NCBI RefSeq assembly: GCF_014646275.1
Contig: NZ_BMND01000008.1
Span: 160,086 to 224,085, forward strand
Source: Streptomyces kronopolitis
GTDB taxonomy: Bacteria; Actinomycetota; Actinomycetes; Streptomycetales; Streptomycetaceae
Length of the DNA stretch: 64,000 nt
Direction: 5' to 3'
Shown piece after piece: positions 8,020 to 16,151 of this stretch; the first letter of the stretch is position 1, and each line of letters starts with the position of its first letter. Below the pieces are notes generated by a model, which worked only from the letters and a program-made list of their open reading frames with translations, was not told the DNA's origin and did not search any database. The position numbers and the translations under genes are program-made.

Positions 8020-9516
8020 TCAGTGGGCGGGGGCCGGCGCGGCCTCCCCGGTGGCGTCCTCGGTGGTGCGGTGGGGCTGTTGCGGGAGCGCCGCCTCGGC
8101 GAGGGCGCCGGAGTCCGGTGCCATGACGCTGGCCCCCTCACTGTCCCCGTCGCCGGCCCCGGCCCCGTTGCTGTCACTGTCCTTCCTGCCGACATGGTGG
8201 AAGGCGAGGTTGAGGACGATGGCGACCAGGCAGCCGGTGCTGATCCCGGAGTCCAGGACGACCAGCAGGTCCTTGGGCAGGTGGTGGTAGAAGTCCGGGG
8301 CGGCGATCGGGATCAGGCCGACGCCGACGGCCGCCGCGACGATCAGGGCGTTGTCGCCCTTCTCCATGGCGGCCGTGGCCAGCGTCTGGATGCCGCTGGC
8401 GGCCACCGAGCCGAAGAGCACGATGCCGGCGCCGCCGAGGACCGGCAGCGGGACCAGCGAGATCACCGAGGCGGCCGCCGGACACAGGCCCAGCACGACC
8501 AGGATCAGCCCGCCGCTCGCCACGACGTAGCGGCTGCGCACCCTGGTCATCGCGACCAGGCCGATGTTCTGCGCGAACGCGCTGTTGGCGAAGCCGTTGA
8601 ACAGCGGGCTCACGGCCGTGCCGAGGGTGTCGGCGCGCAGTCCGCCCTCGATGGTGCGCGCGTCCGCCGGGCGGCCGACGATCCGGCCGAGGGCGAGCAT
8701 GTCCGCCGTCGACTCGGTCATGCAGACCAGCATCACGATGCACATGGAGACGATCGCCGCGACATGGAACTGCGGGGCGCCGAAGTGGAACGGCGTCGGG
8801 AAGCCGAACAGGGACGCCTCGCCGAGCGCGGAGAAGTGCGTGATGCCGACGGGTATCGCGAGCAGGGTGCCGGCGATCAGCCCGAGCAGGATCGCGATCT
8901 GCTGGAGGAAGCCGCGCAGCACCCGGCGCAGCGCCAGCACGATCACGAAGGTCAGCGCGGCCATCCCGATGTTGGTCAGCGAGCCGAAGTCGGGGGCCTG
9001 CGGATTGCCGCCCTGGGACCAGTTGAAGGCCACCGGCAGCAGCGAGACGCCGATCAGCGTGATGACGGTGCCGGTGACCACCGGCGGGAAGAACCGTACG
9101 AGCCGGGAGAAGTACGGGGCCAGGAGGAAGCCCAGCACACCGGCGACCATCACCGCGCCGAAGATGACCGGCAGCGCGTGGCCGGGGCTCTGGGACTTGC
9201 CGATGGCGACCATCGGGGTGACGCCGGCGAAGGAGACGCCGTTGACGAACGGCAGCTTGGCGCCGACCTTCCAGAAGCCCAGCGTCTGCAGCAGCGTCGC
9301 GATGCCGGCGGTGAAGAGGCTGGCGCCCATCAGGAACGCGGTGTCGGTGGCACCGAGCCCGCAGGCCGGTCCCACGATCATCGGCGGGGCCACCACACCC
9401 GCGTACATCGCGGCCACGTGCTGCAGGCCGCTGGTGAACATCTTCAGGGGCGGGAGGGTCTCGTCGACCGGATGCTTCCGGTCCCCCTCCGGCTTCTGCC
9501 CGGTCTGTGCGGCCAC
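8020..9516 (-). CDS. NCS2-family uracil/xanthine permease
   Basis: A 498-residue integral membrane nucleobase transporter of the NCS2 (uracil-xanthine permease) family, with about 12-14 membrane segments from residue 20 to 445. Family landmarks include LQHVAAMYAGVVAPPMIVG near the start, PFVNGVSFAGVTPM, the substrate-site MTESTADMLALG and the NGFANSAFAQNIGLVAMTRVRSRYVV segment. GTG 9516 has a strong GGAGG ribosome binding site. The C-terminal 50 residues are hydrophilic. It lies downstream of the uricase/8-oxoguanine-deaminase genes on the same strand, separated by 288 bp with three hairpins, so urate or xanthine is the likely substrate. Confidence 0.88.
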   Translation of the reverse strand: MAAQTGQKPEGDRKHPVDETLPPLKMFTSGLQHVAAMYAGVVAPPMIVGPACGLGATDTAFLMGASLFTAGIATLLQTLGFWKVGAKLPFVNGVSFAGVTPMVAIGKSQSPGHALPVIFGAVMVAGVLGFLLAPYFSRLVRFFPPVVTGTVITLIGVSLLPVAFNWSQGGNPQAPDFGSLTNIGMAALTFVIVLALRRVLRGFLQQIAILLGLIAGTLLAIPVGITHFSALGEASLFGFPTPFHFGAPQFHVAAIVSMCIVMLVCMTESTADMLALGRIVGRPADARTIEGGLRADTLGTAVSPLFNGFANSAFAQNIGLVAMTRVRSRYVVASGGLILVVLGLCPAAASVISLVPLPVLGGAGIVLFGSVAASGIQTLATAAMEKGDNALIVAAAVGVGLIPIAAPDFYHHLPKDLLVVLDSGISTGCLVAIVLNLAFHHVGRKDSDSNGAGAGDGDSEGASVMAPDSGALAEAALPQQPHRTTEDATGEAAPAPAH

Positions 9517-9672
9517 TGCGGGCCTCCTTCGTTTCCTGCGCCGCCGGGCCGGCGGCGCGATGCTGTCACGGAGGGCTTGCCATGTGGTGCGTGGCGGAGA
9601 GAGAAGTCGCCTGGTGAGCGGTACTGCGGGTGGGTGCGCTCGTGGCGCGTGGACGGCGGTGGGGCGGACCGT

Positions 9673-9766
9673 CCCGGGGGTGCGGGGCAATCCCGTACCC
9701 CCGGGGCCGGCGTCGTGGATCCCGCTCGGATCCACGCGCCCGGCCGGGAGCCGTCCCTCCCGGCCG
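9673..9766 (-). terminator. Three consecutive hairpins between deaminase and permease genes
   Basis: Three inverted repeats stand side by side: CCCGGGGGT-G-CGGG/CCCG-T-ACCCCCGGG (9673-9705), CGTGGATCC/GGATCCACG with a 5-base loop (9714-9736) and CGGCCGGGAG/CTCCCGGCCG with a 6-base loop (9741-9766). They lie just downstream of the deaminase gene in the direction of transcription and probably end or attenuate the operon before the permease. Confidence 0.6.
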
Positions 9767-9804
9767 AGTCGGGGTGCGTCGGCCGCGTGGTCGCGCCGTG
9801 GGGG

Positions 9805-11208
9805 TCAGTCCCCGGCGGCGATCCGGGCCAGACGCTGCGCCTCGGCCCGCGCGGTGCGGGCGAGGGCGTCCTCGTCGACGTTGCTGAGGTGGTTGTCCTC
9901 GACGACCGGCCGGCCGCCGACGAGGGAGAGGGTGACCGGTGCGGGCGGGCCGAAGACCAGGGCCGTGACCGGGTCGGCGATGGAGGAGTGGCCCAGGCCG
10001 TCCAGCTTCCACAGCACCAGGTCGGCGAGCTTGCCGGGCTCCAGCGAGCCGATCTCGGCGGTCCGGCCGAGGACCTGCGCCCCGCCGTAGGTGCCCAGCC
10101 GCAGCGCCTTGCGGGCGTTCAGCGCGGCCTCCCGGTGGGCGCCGAGGCGGTTGATCAGCAGGGCGTTGCGCAGCTCGGTGTGGAGTTCGCCGGACTCGTT
10201 GGAGGCGGTGCCGTCCACGCCGAGGCCGACCGGGACGCCGGCCGCGAGCATGTCGGGGACGCGGGCGATGCCGGCCGCGAGGCGGGCGTTGGAGGACGGG
10301 CAGTGCGCGACGCCGGTGCCGGTGCGGGCGAAGGCGGCGATGTCGGAGTCGTTCATGTGGACGCAGTGCGCCATCCACACGTCGTCACCGAGCCAGCCGG
10401 TCGACTCGAAGTAGTCGGTGGGGCCCATGCCGAACAGCTCGTGGCAGAACTTCTCCTCCTCCACGGTCTCCGAGCCGTGGGTGTGCATCCGCACGCCCTT
10501 GCGGCGGGCCAACTCGGCTCCCTGTCGCATGAGTTCGGTGGAGACGGAGAACGGCGAGCAGGGCGCGGCGGCGATGTGCACCATCGAGCCGAAGGAGGCG
10601 TCGTGGTGCTTGTCGATGGCCTCCTCGGTGGCCAGGAGGGCGCCCTCGGTGGTCTCGACGGCGAAGTCCGGGGGCAGCCCGCCGTCCTTCTCGCTGCGGT
10701 CCATGGAGCCGCGGGCCAGGGTGATCCGGGCGCCGATCTCGGCGGCGGCGGCGAGTTCGGCCCCGACCAGGTCGCCGGCGCCCCTCGGGAAGACGTAGTG
10801 GTGGTCGGAGGCGGTGGTGACCCCGCCCTTGACCATCATGCCGAGCGAGCCCTGGGTGGCCGCGGCGAGCATCGGGGCGTCGATCCGCGCCCAGGTCGGG
10901 TAGAGCGCGACCAGCCAGTTGAACAGGTTGTGGTCGGTGGCCAGGCCGCGAGTGATCCACTGGTAGAAGTGGTGGTGGGTGTTGACCAGGCCGGGGGTGA
11001 CCAGGTGCCCGGTGCCGTCCACCCGGCGGACGACGTTCGCGAGGCCCTCGGGCGCCTTGCCCGGGCCCACCGACTCGATGATGCCGCCGGCGACCACCAC
11101 ATGGCCGGTGGGGTACTCGGTGTCCTGGGCGTCGACGGTCGCGAGGGCGCAGTTCTCGATGACGAGGCGCTGCGTCACCGCGTCGTCGGCGGAGGCCGGT
11201 GCAGCCAT
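9805..11208 (-). CDS. 8-oxoguanine deaminase (AtzA/TrzN-type amidohydrolase)
   Basis: Converts 8-oxoguanine to urate, feeding oxidised guanine into the uricase pathway. The 467-residue protein has the class-III amidohydrolase metal motifs: HHH at 78-80, HTHGSE with His near 244, the MAHCVHM histidine near 281-284 and GVDGTASNESGE with Asp near 332. Such proteins are often mis-annotated as hydroxydechloroatrazine ethylaminohydrolase or guanine deaminase. Substrate choice here rests on position directly after uricase in the same operon (97-bp gap), so the exact substrate is inferred. Confidence 0.82.
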   Translation of the reverse strand: MAAPASADDAVTQRLVIENCALATVDAQDTEYPTGHVVVAGGIIESVGPGKAPEGLANVVRRVDGTGHLVTPGLVNTHHHFYQWITRGLATDHNLFNWLVALYPTWARIDAPMLAAATQGSLGMMVKGGVTTASDHHYVFPRGAGDLVGAELAAAAEIGARITLARGSMDRSEKDGGLPPDFAVETTEGALLATEEAIDKHHDASFGSMVHIAAAPCSPFSVSTELMRQGAELARRKGVRMHTHGSETVEEEKFCHELFGMGPTDYFESTGWLGDDVWMAHCVHMNDSDIAAFARTGTGVAHCPSSNARLAAGIARVPDMLAAGVPVGLGVDGTASNESGELHTELRNALLINRLGAHREAALNARKALRLGTYGGAQVLGRTAEIGSLEPGKLADLVLWKLDGLGHSSIADPVTALVFGPPAPVTLSLVGGRPVVEDNHLSNVDEDALARTARAEAQRLARIAAGD

Positions 11209-11305
11209 GGGGTTCCTTCTTTCGGTTCCGGCGGGGGTGTCCCCTGGAGGCGTGCCCCCTGCCCGGTGCGGGACGGGGAGGGGGCACGGCGTGGCGCCTG
11301 CGCGC

Positions 11306-12253
11306 TCAGAGGGTGGTCAGATCCACGGGGATCAGGGCGTCGGCGCCGTCGCGCAGGACGGTGGCCTCGATCAGGCCGTACGGGCGGTCCGCCGCGTAGT
11401 AGACCGCCCCGTCGGGGGTGTCGTTCTTGATCCCGAACGGCTCCAGGTCCACCAGGAAGTGGTGCTTGTTCGGCAGGGAGAAGCGGATCTCGTCGATCTC
11501 GGAGCGGCTGTTGATGACGCGCGATCCCATTTGGTACAGCGTCTGCTGGAGGGAGAGGCTGTAGGTCTCCGCGAACGCCTGCAGCAGGTGCTTCCTGACC
11601 TGCTCGTACGAACGCTCCCAGCCGGGCATCCGCTGCTCGTCGTCGGTCCAGTTGAACCGCCAGCGGGCGGAGACCTCGGTGGCCAGGATGCGGTCGTAGG
11701 CCTCCTTGAGCGTCGTGTACTTGTCCTTGATGTAGCCCCAGAACTCCGAGTTGGTGGAGTTCATGACCACGAGGTCCTTGAGGCCGGAGATGACCTGCCA
11801 GCGCTCACCGTCGTAGGTGATCTCGGTCAGCCGGGTCTCCTGGCCCTTGCGGACGAAGGAGTGCTTGACCTCGTCGGAGCCGATGAAGCGGGAGTTGGCG
11901 TCGGAGGTGGCGATCCGCTCCCAGGCGTACTCCTCGATCCGGATGCGGGCCCGGTGGATCGGCTCCTGGCTGCTGACGAAGTGCCGGGCCAGATGGATGC
12001 CGAACTGCTCGGCCGACTCGATCCCGTGCTCCTTGGCGAAGGCGTACACGGTGTTCTTGGTCGTGTCGGTGGGCAGGCAGTGGGCGTTGGAGCCGGAGAG
12101 GTGGACCTCTTCCAGGTCGCCGGAGAGCGCGACCGAGACGTTGAGGTCCTTGATGTGGTGGGTGTCCCCCTCGCGGGTGATCTTGACGACGCGGTTTTCC
12201 GCTTTGCCGTACTGGTTCTGGCCGAGCATCACCGGGCGGGAATGGGCAGTCAT
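11306..12253 (-). CDS. pucL: Urate oxidase (factor-independent urate hydroxylase)
   Basis: Oxidises urate to 5-hydroxyisourate with release of hydrogen peroxide. The 315-residue length matches cofactor-free uricases. The catalytic Lys context QNQYGKAENRVVKI (residues 13-25), Thr context LPTDTTKNTVYAFAK (about 60-74), and the C-terminal FSLPNKHHFLVDLEPFG substrate region are present. It is the third gene of the uraD-uraH-uricase operon, 7 bp after uraH. The peroxide it makes offers a reason for the shared operator in front of the catalase at 16.2 kb. Confidence 0.95.
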   Translation of the reverse strand: MTAHSRPVMLGQNQYGKAENRVVKITREGDTHHIKDLNVSVALSGDLEEVHLSGSNAHCLPTDTTKNTVYAFAKEHGIESAEQFGIHLARHFVSSQEPIHRARIRIEEYAWERIATSDANSRFIGSDEVKHSFVRKGQETRLTEITYDGERWQVISGLKDLVVMNSTNSEFWGYIKDKYTTLKEAYDRILATEVSARWRFNWTDDEQRMPGWERSYEQVRKHLLQAFAETYSLSLQQTLYQMGSRVINSRSEIDEIRFSLPNKHHFLVDLEPFGIKNDTPDGAVYYAADRPYGLIEATVLRDGADALIPVDLTTL

Positions 12254-12260
12254 GTCGGTG

Positions 12261-12668
12261 CTAGCTCCCTCGGTATACGGAGTAGCCGAACGGGTTGAGC
12301 AGCAGCGGTACGTGATAGTGCTCGCCCGGTGTGACGGCGAAGGTGATCGCCACCTCCGGGAAGAAGACTCCGCTGTCCCTTGCGCGGGGGGCGTCCTGCT
12401 GTTCCTCGGCTTGCTGGTGTGCTGTGCTGGTTGCGAAGTACTCCTCGACGGCGAAGTCGAGTCGCACGTGGGTGGTGCCGTCCGGCAGCGCCGGAAGGTC
12501 CTTGCAGCGTCCGTCCGGGTCGGTGGTGGACGCGCCGTGGGCGGCCCAGGCGCCGTCGCTGCCGGAGCGCACCGAGAGCGTGAGGGCGACGCCCTGTGCG
12601 GGGCGGCCCACGCTGGTGTCCAGGATGTGCGTGGACACCGATGTCCGTGCAGCCGTCTCGCCGCTCAT
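12261..12668 (-). CDS. uraH: Hydroxyisourate hydrolase
   Basis: A transthyretin-like enzyme that hydrolyses 5-hydroxyisourate to OHCU. The 135-residue protein carries the N-terminal catalytic His context STHILDTSVGRPAQGV (about 12-27), an internal Arg/His pair, and ends with the diagnostic YRGS tetrapeptide. Its ATG overlaps the uraD stop by 4 bp (ATGA), indicating translational coupling. An additional Glu/Gln-rich loop near residues 88-100 (AHQQAEEQQDAPRARDS) is longer than usual. Confidence 0.94.
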   Translation of the reverse strand: MSGETAARTSVSTHILDTSVGRPAQGVALTLSVRSGSDGAWAAHGASTTDPDGRCKDLPALPDGTTHVRLDFAVEEYFATSTAHQQAEEQQDAPRARDSGVFFPEVAITFAVTPGEHYHVPLLLNPFGYSVYRGS

Positions 12669-13216
12669 GCTGCGTCTCCTTCTGCGTGCGTCGCGATCCG
12701 GGTCAGCCGAATGCGGTTGATCTTGCCCAGCTCGCCGCGCACGATCTCGCGTTCCGCCTCCGGCGTGTTGTCGATCCGGTGGCGGACGGCGTCCCGCATC
12801 TGCTCACCGGTGCGGCCGGTGGCGCAGATCAGGAAGACGTGCCCGAACCGCTCCTGGTAGGCCAGGTTGAGTGCGAGCAGTTCCTCCTTGAGCGCGTCGG
12901 AGGCGCCGGCCATCCCGCTCTGCTCGCGGTGCGAGGCGCGGTCGCCCGGCTTCGGGCGGCCGATGGGCGGGTGCCCGGCCATCGCCTCGGCCAGGTCGTC
13001 CGCGGTCAGCTCGGCCATGGCGGCGTCGCTCGCGGCGTACAGGGCCTCGGCGGTGGCGTAGGGGCGCCGGGCGAGTATCCGGTCCCCCCAGGTCCGGCTG
13101 GCACACACCTCGTGCAGGGCGGCCCGGGCCGCCTCGTCGTGGGCGGTGTTGAACCGGCTGAGCCCCGGCGGGGGCACCGGGGTGTCCCCCGTCGAGCGCG
13201 GTGAACTCGAAGTCAC
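12665..13216 (-). CDS. uraD: OHCU decarboxylase
   Basis: Decarboxylates 2-oxo-4-hydroxy-4-carboxy-5-ureidoimidazoline to S-allantoin. The 183-residue protein has the catalytic His in GHPPIGRPKP (His 82) and the family motifs SREQSGM-like (SHREQSGMAGA), LNLAYQERFGHVFLICATGRT and EIVRGELGKINRIRL. The N-terminal 20 residues are low in conservation. It is the first gene of the operon that continues through uraH, uricase and 8-oxoguanine deaminase. The promoter with an operator-overlapped -35 box lies at 13260-13300. Confidence 0.94.
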   Translation of the reverse strand: MTSSSPRSTGDTPVPPPGLSRFNTAHDEAARAALHEVCASRTWGDRILARRPYATAEALYAASDAAMAELTADDLAEAMAGHPPIGRPKPGDRASHREQSGMAGASDALKEELLALNLAYQERFGHVFLICATGRTGEQMRDAVRHRIDNTPEAEREIVRGELGKINRIRLTRIATHAEGDAA

Positions 13217-13259
13217 GGGAAGCCTCCGTGGCAGGGAGATACGGGAGCTTGGCTGGAAA

Positions 13260-13300
13260 CAGCTAAGACCCCCGACCAGACCACGTCAACACTTTGTTGA
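13260..13300 (-). promoter_or_regulatory. Promoter and operator of the uricase operon
   Basis: On the minus strand TTGACG (13289-13284) and TAGCTG (13265-13260) are separated by 18 bases. The -35 box forms the right arm of TTTCAACAAAGTGTTGACG, whose 15-bp core TCAACA-N3-TGTTGA (13286-13300) is identical in its arms to the sites at allB and catalase. The arrangement predicts repression by promoter occlusion. Confidence 0.72.
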
Positions 13301-13408
13301 AATCTGGCCCACACAAAAGCCACCGGCGGGTGATTACGGGCGCAATTCCCGGGGTCGCACACCGGATCGCCCGCGGCGGGCCGGACACGCCCTACGCGGG
13401 CCGCCCCG

Positions 13409-13807
13409 CTACTCGCCCTCCGCCCGGCCCCCGGCCTCCCGGGAGGCGGTCTCGCGGTTCAGGTAGTTGTAGACCGTGAAGCGGCTGACGCCGAGGGCGG
13501 TCGCGACCGTTTCGACGCCGTGGCGCACCGAGAAGGCGCCCCGGGTCTCCAGGATCCGCACCACCGACTGCTTGGTCTTGCGGTCCAGCTCCGCCAGCGG
13601 CTTGCCGTGCCGGCGCCGCAGCTCGACGAGGATGTGGTCGAGGGACTCCGACAGATGGGGCAGGCGCACGGCCACCCGGTCCTCCCCCTCCCAGGTCAGC
13701 ACGACATCGTCGCCCTGCGCCTGGTCCGGTGCGACCAGCCGGCCGCCCATCGCGTCGACCAGCGGCTTGACGGCCTGAACGAACGGGTGGTCGGCGGGCT
13801 CCGTCAC
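13409..13807 (-). CDS. DauR-like helix-turn-helix regulator
   Basis: A 132-residue protein with a C-terminal HTH of the DauR/HTH_22 type: residues about 74-123 include QSVVRILETRGAFSVRHGVETVATALGVSRFTVYNYLNRE. The N-terminal part (1-70) is a short mixed alpha/beta domain in place of the usual PAS_6 domain, so it may be a shortened form. It ends about 110 bp upstream of the uricase-operon promoter and is transcribed in the same direction, so it is a plausible local regulator. Its ATG overlaps the preceding stop by 4 bp. Confidence 0.75.
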   Translation of the reverse strand: MTEPADHPFVQAVKPLVDAMGGRLVAPDQAQGDDVVLTWEGEDRVAVRLPHLSESLDHILVELRRRHGKPLAELDRKTKQSVVRILETRGAFSVRHGVETVATALGVSRFTVYNYLNRETASREAGGRAEGE

Positions 13808-14073
13808 GGCGCCTCCCCCTCGCCCCGCGCGGCGTCCGCGATCACATTGACCTGGAGGGACACCCGGGTGGCGCCCGCCCGGAGCGTTTCCCGCAGCAGC
13901 TCGCCGACCGCGTCGAGCACCCGGTCCGCGTCCCCCTCGGCCGTGTTGCCGAACGGGCCGACGTCGACCGCGTCGAGCCGGGCGCCGGTGACGACATCCC
14001 GGGCCACCACCGCATGGGCGGGCGCCTCGTCCAGGTCGAACGGTTCCGTCGTGAACTCCACTCGCAATCGCAC
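13804..14073 (-). CDS. MTH1187/YkoF-like small protein (thiamine-binding family type)
   Basis: An 89-residue ferredoxin-fold-like protein (VRLRVEFTTEPFDLDEAP... VDVGPFGNTAEGDADRVLDAV... GATRVSLQVNVI). The pattern of strand, helix, GNTAEGD loop and RVSLQVN strand resembles the MTH1187/thiamine-binding protein family; ligand not shown here. I prefer GTG 14073 over TTG 14082 because TAGG sits at a proper distance and family members begin at this point. It is translationally coupled (ATGA) to the HTH gene, suggesting a ligand-sensing partner. Function is inferred only. Confidence 0.6.
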   Translation of the reverse strand: MRLRVEFTTEPFDLDEAPAHAVVARDVVTGARLDAVDVGPFGNTAEGDADRVLDAVGELLRETLRAGATRVSLQVNVIADAARGEGEAP

Positions 14074-14129
14074 GTCGCTCAACCTACGCGCGGTTCGGCC
14101 CGGCCACCAGAAATTGCCCCGGGGCCCCC

Positions 14130-14194
14130 TTGACAGCCCCGGAGACCGCCGGGCAGGGTTCCATCAAGCAGAAAAGCACTTCCACTATCCGGAA
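14130..14194 (+). promoter_or_regulatory. Candidate hyi promoter and operator
   Basis: A consensus-like -35 box TTGACA (14130-14135) is followed after 18 bases by a weak -10 box CAGGGT (14154-14159). Further downstream, TTCC-N7-GGAA (14180-14194) overlaps the ribosome binding site of hyi and matches the spacer element of the aceB promoter at half sites and at the internal C-AT positions. In S. coelicolor hyi is an AllR target, which makes an AllR-type site here plausible. Confidence 0.5.
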
Positions 14195-14208
14195 GGGGTG
14201 CCGGCCTG

Positions 14209-15078
14209 ATGGGTTTCCCGGACACGCGCTTCAACGTCAATCTGTCGATCCTGTTCACCGAGCTTCCGTTGCTGGAGCGGCCGGCGGCCGCACGGGCGGC
14301 GGGATTCACGGCGGTGGAGCTGTGGTGGCCGTGGGTGGACGCCCCGGTCCCCGATCCGGCGGAGACGGCCGCGCTGCGGGCGGCGCTGCAGGACGCGGGG
14401 ACCCAGCTGGTGGGGCTGAACTTCTACGCGGGGCAGCTGCCGGGCCCCGACCGCGGCGCGCTGTCGGTCCCGGGCGCGGAGTCGGAGCGGTTCCGGGCGA
14501 ATGTGCCGGTGGCCGTCGAGTTCGCCCGCTCGGTGGGCTGCACGTCCTTCAACGCCCTGTACGGCAACCGCGTCGAGGGCGTGCCCGAGGCGGAGCAGGA
14601 CGAACTGGCCCTGGAGAACCTGGCGTTCGCCGCCCGCGCGGTCGCCGAGGTGGAGGGCACCCTGCTGATCGAGGCGCTCAACGCGCCCGAGTCGCCGCAC
14701 TGCCCGATCGTCTCGGCCCCCCGGGCGATCGAGGTGGTGGACGCGGTGAACGCGGCCACCGGCCTGGACAACGCCCGCTTCCTGATGGACCTCTACCACC
14801 TGTCCATGAACGGCGAGGACCTGCACGAGGTCATCGACCGCTACGCCGCGAAGACGGCGCATGTGCAGATCGCCGACAACCCGGGCCGCGGCGCCCCCGG
14901 CACCGGCGGCCTCGACCTCGCCGGGCTGCTCGGCCGCCTGGCCGAGGCCGGCTACCGCGGCTGGACCGGCCTGGAGTACAAGCCCGGCGACGGGCCGAGC
15001 GCGGACGCCTTCGGCTGGCTGCCGGCCCCGCTGCGCGCGGCGGACCGGCCCGCAGGGCCCCGGCGGCACCCCGCCTGA
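14209..15078 (+). CDS. hyi: Hydroxypyruvate isomerase
   Basis: A 289-residue TIM-barrel enzyme of the xylose-isomerase-like superfamily that interconverts hydroxypyruvate and tartronate semialdehyde. Family features include FNVNLSILFTELPLLERPAAARAAGF at the N-terminus, AVELWWPW, GLNFYAG, metal-ligand LIEALNAPESP (about 154-164) and FLMDLYHLSMNGEDL, QIADNPGRGAPGTGG and WTGLEYKPG. ATG 14209 follows GGAAGGGG. It forms a two-gene unit with the tartronate semialdehyde reductase 30 bp downstream; together they move glyoxylate-derived C3 units to glycerate. Glyoxylate carboligase itself is not in the window. Confidence 0.92.
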   Translation: MGFPDTRFNVNLSILFTELPLLERPAAARAAGFTAVELWWPWVDAPVPDPAETAALRAALQDAGTQLVGLNFYAGQLPGPDRGALSVPGAESERFRANVPVAVEFARSVGCTSFNALYGNRVEGVPEAEQDELALENLAFAARAVAEVEGTLLIEALNAPESPHCPIVSAPRAIEVVDAVNAATGLDNARFLMDLYHLSMNGEDLHEVIDRYAAKTAHVQIADNPGRGAPGTGGLDLAGLLGRLAEAGYRGWTGLEYKPGDGPSADAFGWLPAPLRAADRPAGPRRHPA

Positions 15079-15108
15079 CGACGCACCGTTCCCGAAAGAG
15101 GCACCCGC

Positions 15109-16029
15109 ATGAGCAACCCCGCTGACTCCCCCCGCCCGACCCGCCCGGCGATCGCATGGATCGGCCTGGGCATCATGGGCTCGCCGATGGCCGAGAACCT
15201 CCTCAAGGCCGGCTACCCGGTCACCGGATACACCCTGGAGCCGGAGAAGCTGGAGCGGCTGACCGCGGCCGGCGGCAGCGCGGCCGGCTCGATCGCCGGG
15301 GCCGTCGCCGAGGCCGACGTCATCATCACCATGGTCCCGGCCTCCCCCCAGGTCGAGGCCGTCGCCTACGGCCCCGACGGGATCCTGGAGAACGCCCGGC
15401 CCGGCGCGCTGCTGATCGACATGTCCTCGATCACCCCGCAGACCTCCGTCGACCTGGCCGAGGCCGCCGGCGACAAGGGCATCCGTGTCCTGGACGCGCC
15501 CGTCTCGGGCGGCGAGGCCGGTGCCGTCGAGGCCGTGCTGTCCATCATGGTCGGCGGCGACCGGGCCGACTTCGACGCCGCGCGCCCCCTGCTGGAGGCG
15601 CTGGGCAAGACCATCGTGCTGTGCGGCCCGCACGGCGCCGGCCAGACCGTCAAGGCCGCCAACCAGCTCATCGTCGCCGTCAACATCCAGGCCTGCGCCG
15701 AGGCCGTGGTCTTCCTGGAGAAGTCCGGCGTCGACCTGGCCGCGGCGCTGGACGTTCTCAACGGCGGGCTGGCCGGCTCGACCGTACTGACCCGCAAGAA
15801 GGACAACTTCAAGAACCGCGACTTCGCGCCCGGCTTCCGCATCGACCTGCACCACAAGGACATGGGCATCGTCACCGACGCCGCCCGCGGCGTCGGCGCC
15901 GCGCTCCCGGTCGGCAGCCTCGTCGCGAGCCTCGTCGCCTCGCTGCGCGCCCAGGGCGACGGCGGCCTCGACCACTCCGCCCTGCTGCGCGGCGTCGAGC
16001 GCCTCTCCGGGCAGCCCGCCGCCGGCTGA
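15109..16029 (+). CDS. glxR: 2-hydroxy-3-oxopropionate (tartronate semialdehyde) reductase
   Basis: A 306-residue NAD(P)-dependent beta-hydroxyacid dehydrogenase that reduces tartronate semialdehyde to glycerate. The dinucleotide-binding start [18 protein letters not shown] spans residues 15-32; [11 protein letters not shown] (129-139) is the substrate-binding loop and the catalytic Lys is in [12 protein letters not shown] (Lys 182). The ending [13 protein letters not shown] is typical of the family. The start has a GAAAGAGG ribosome binding site. It lies directly downstream of hyi and upstream of the catalase, which has its own promoter. Confidence 0.92.
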   Translation: MSNPADSPRPTRPAIAWIGLGIMGSPMAENLLKAGYPVTGYTLEPEKLERLTAAGGSAAGSIAGAVAEADVIITMVPASPQVEAVAYGPDGILENARPGALLIDMSSITPQTSVDLAEAAGDKGIRVLDAPVSGGEAGAVEAVLSIMVGGDRADFDAARPLLEALGKTIVLCGPHGAGQTVKAANQLIVAVNIQACAEAVVFLEKSGVDLAAALDVLNGGLAGSTVLTRKKDNFKNRDFAPGFRIDLHHKDMGIVTDAARGVGAALPVGSLVASLVASLRAQGDGGLDHSALLRGVERLSGQPAAG

Positions 16030-16151
16030 GGCCGGGCCCGGCACGGGGCCCTCCAGCTTCCGGGCGGCGGCTCGCGCCGACACCTGTCCGGTCGCGCCCA
16101 GGCGCGGCCGCCGCCCGGAATTCCACCCCGCACGCCCGCCCGGGGTTTGTT

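Noticed and set aside
7294..11430. Very long open frame (over 1300 codons) antisense to the permease, deaminase and neighbouring genes
   Set aside because: It is the reverse-strand shadow of high-GC genes with strong codon bias; it has no domain, is Gly/Arg/Val-rich and spans several real genes.
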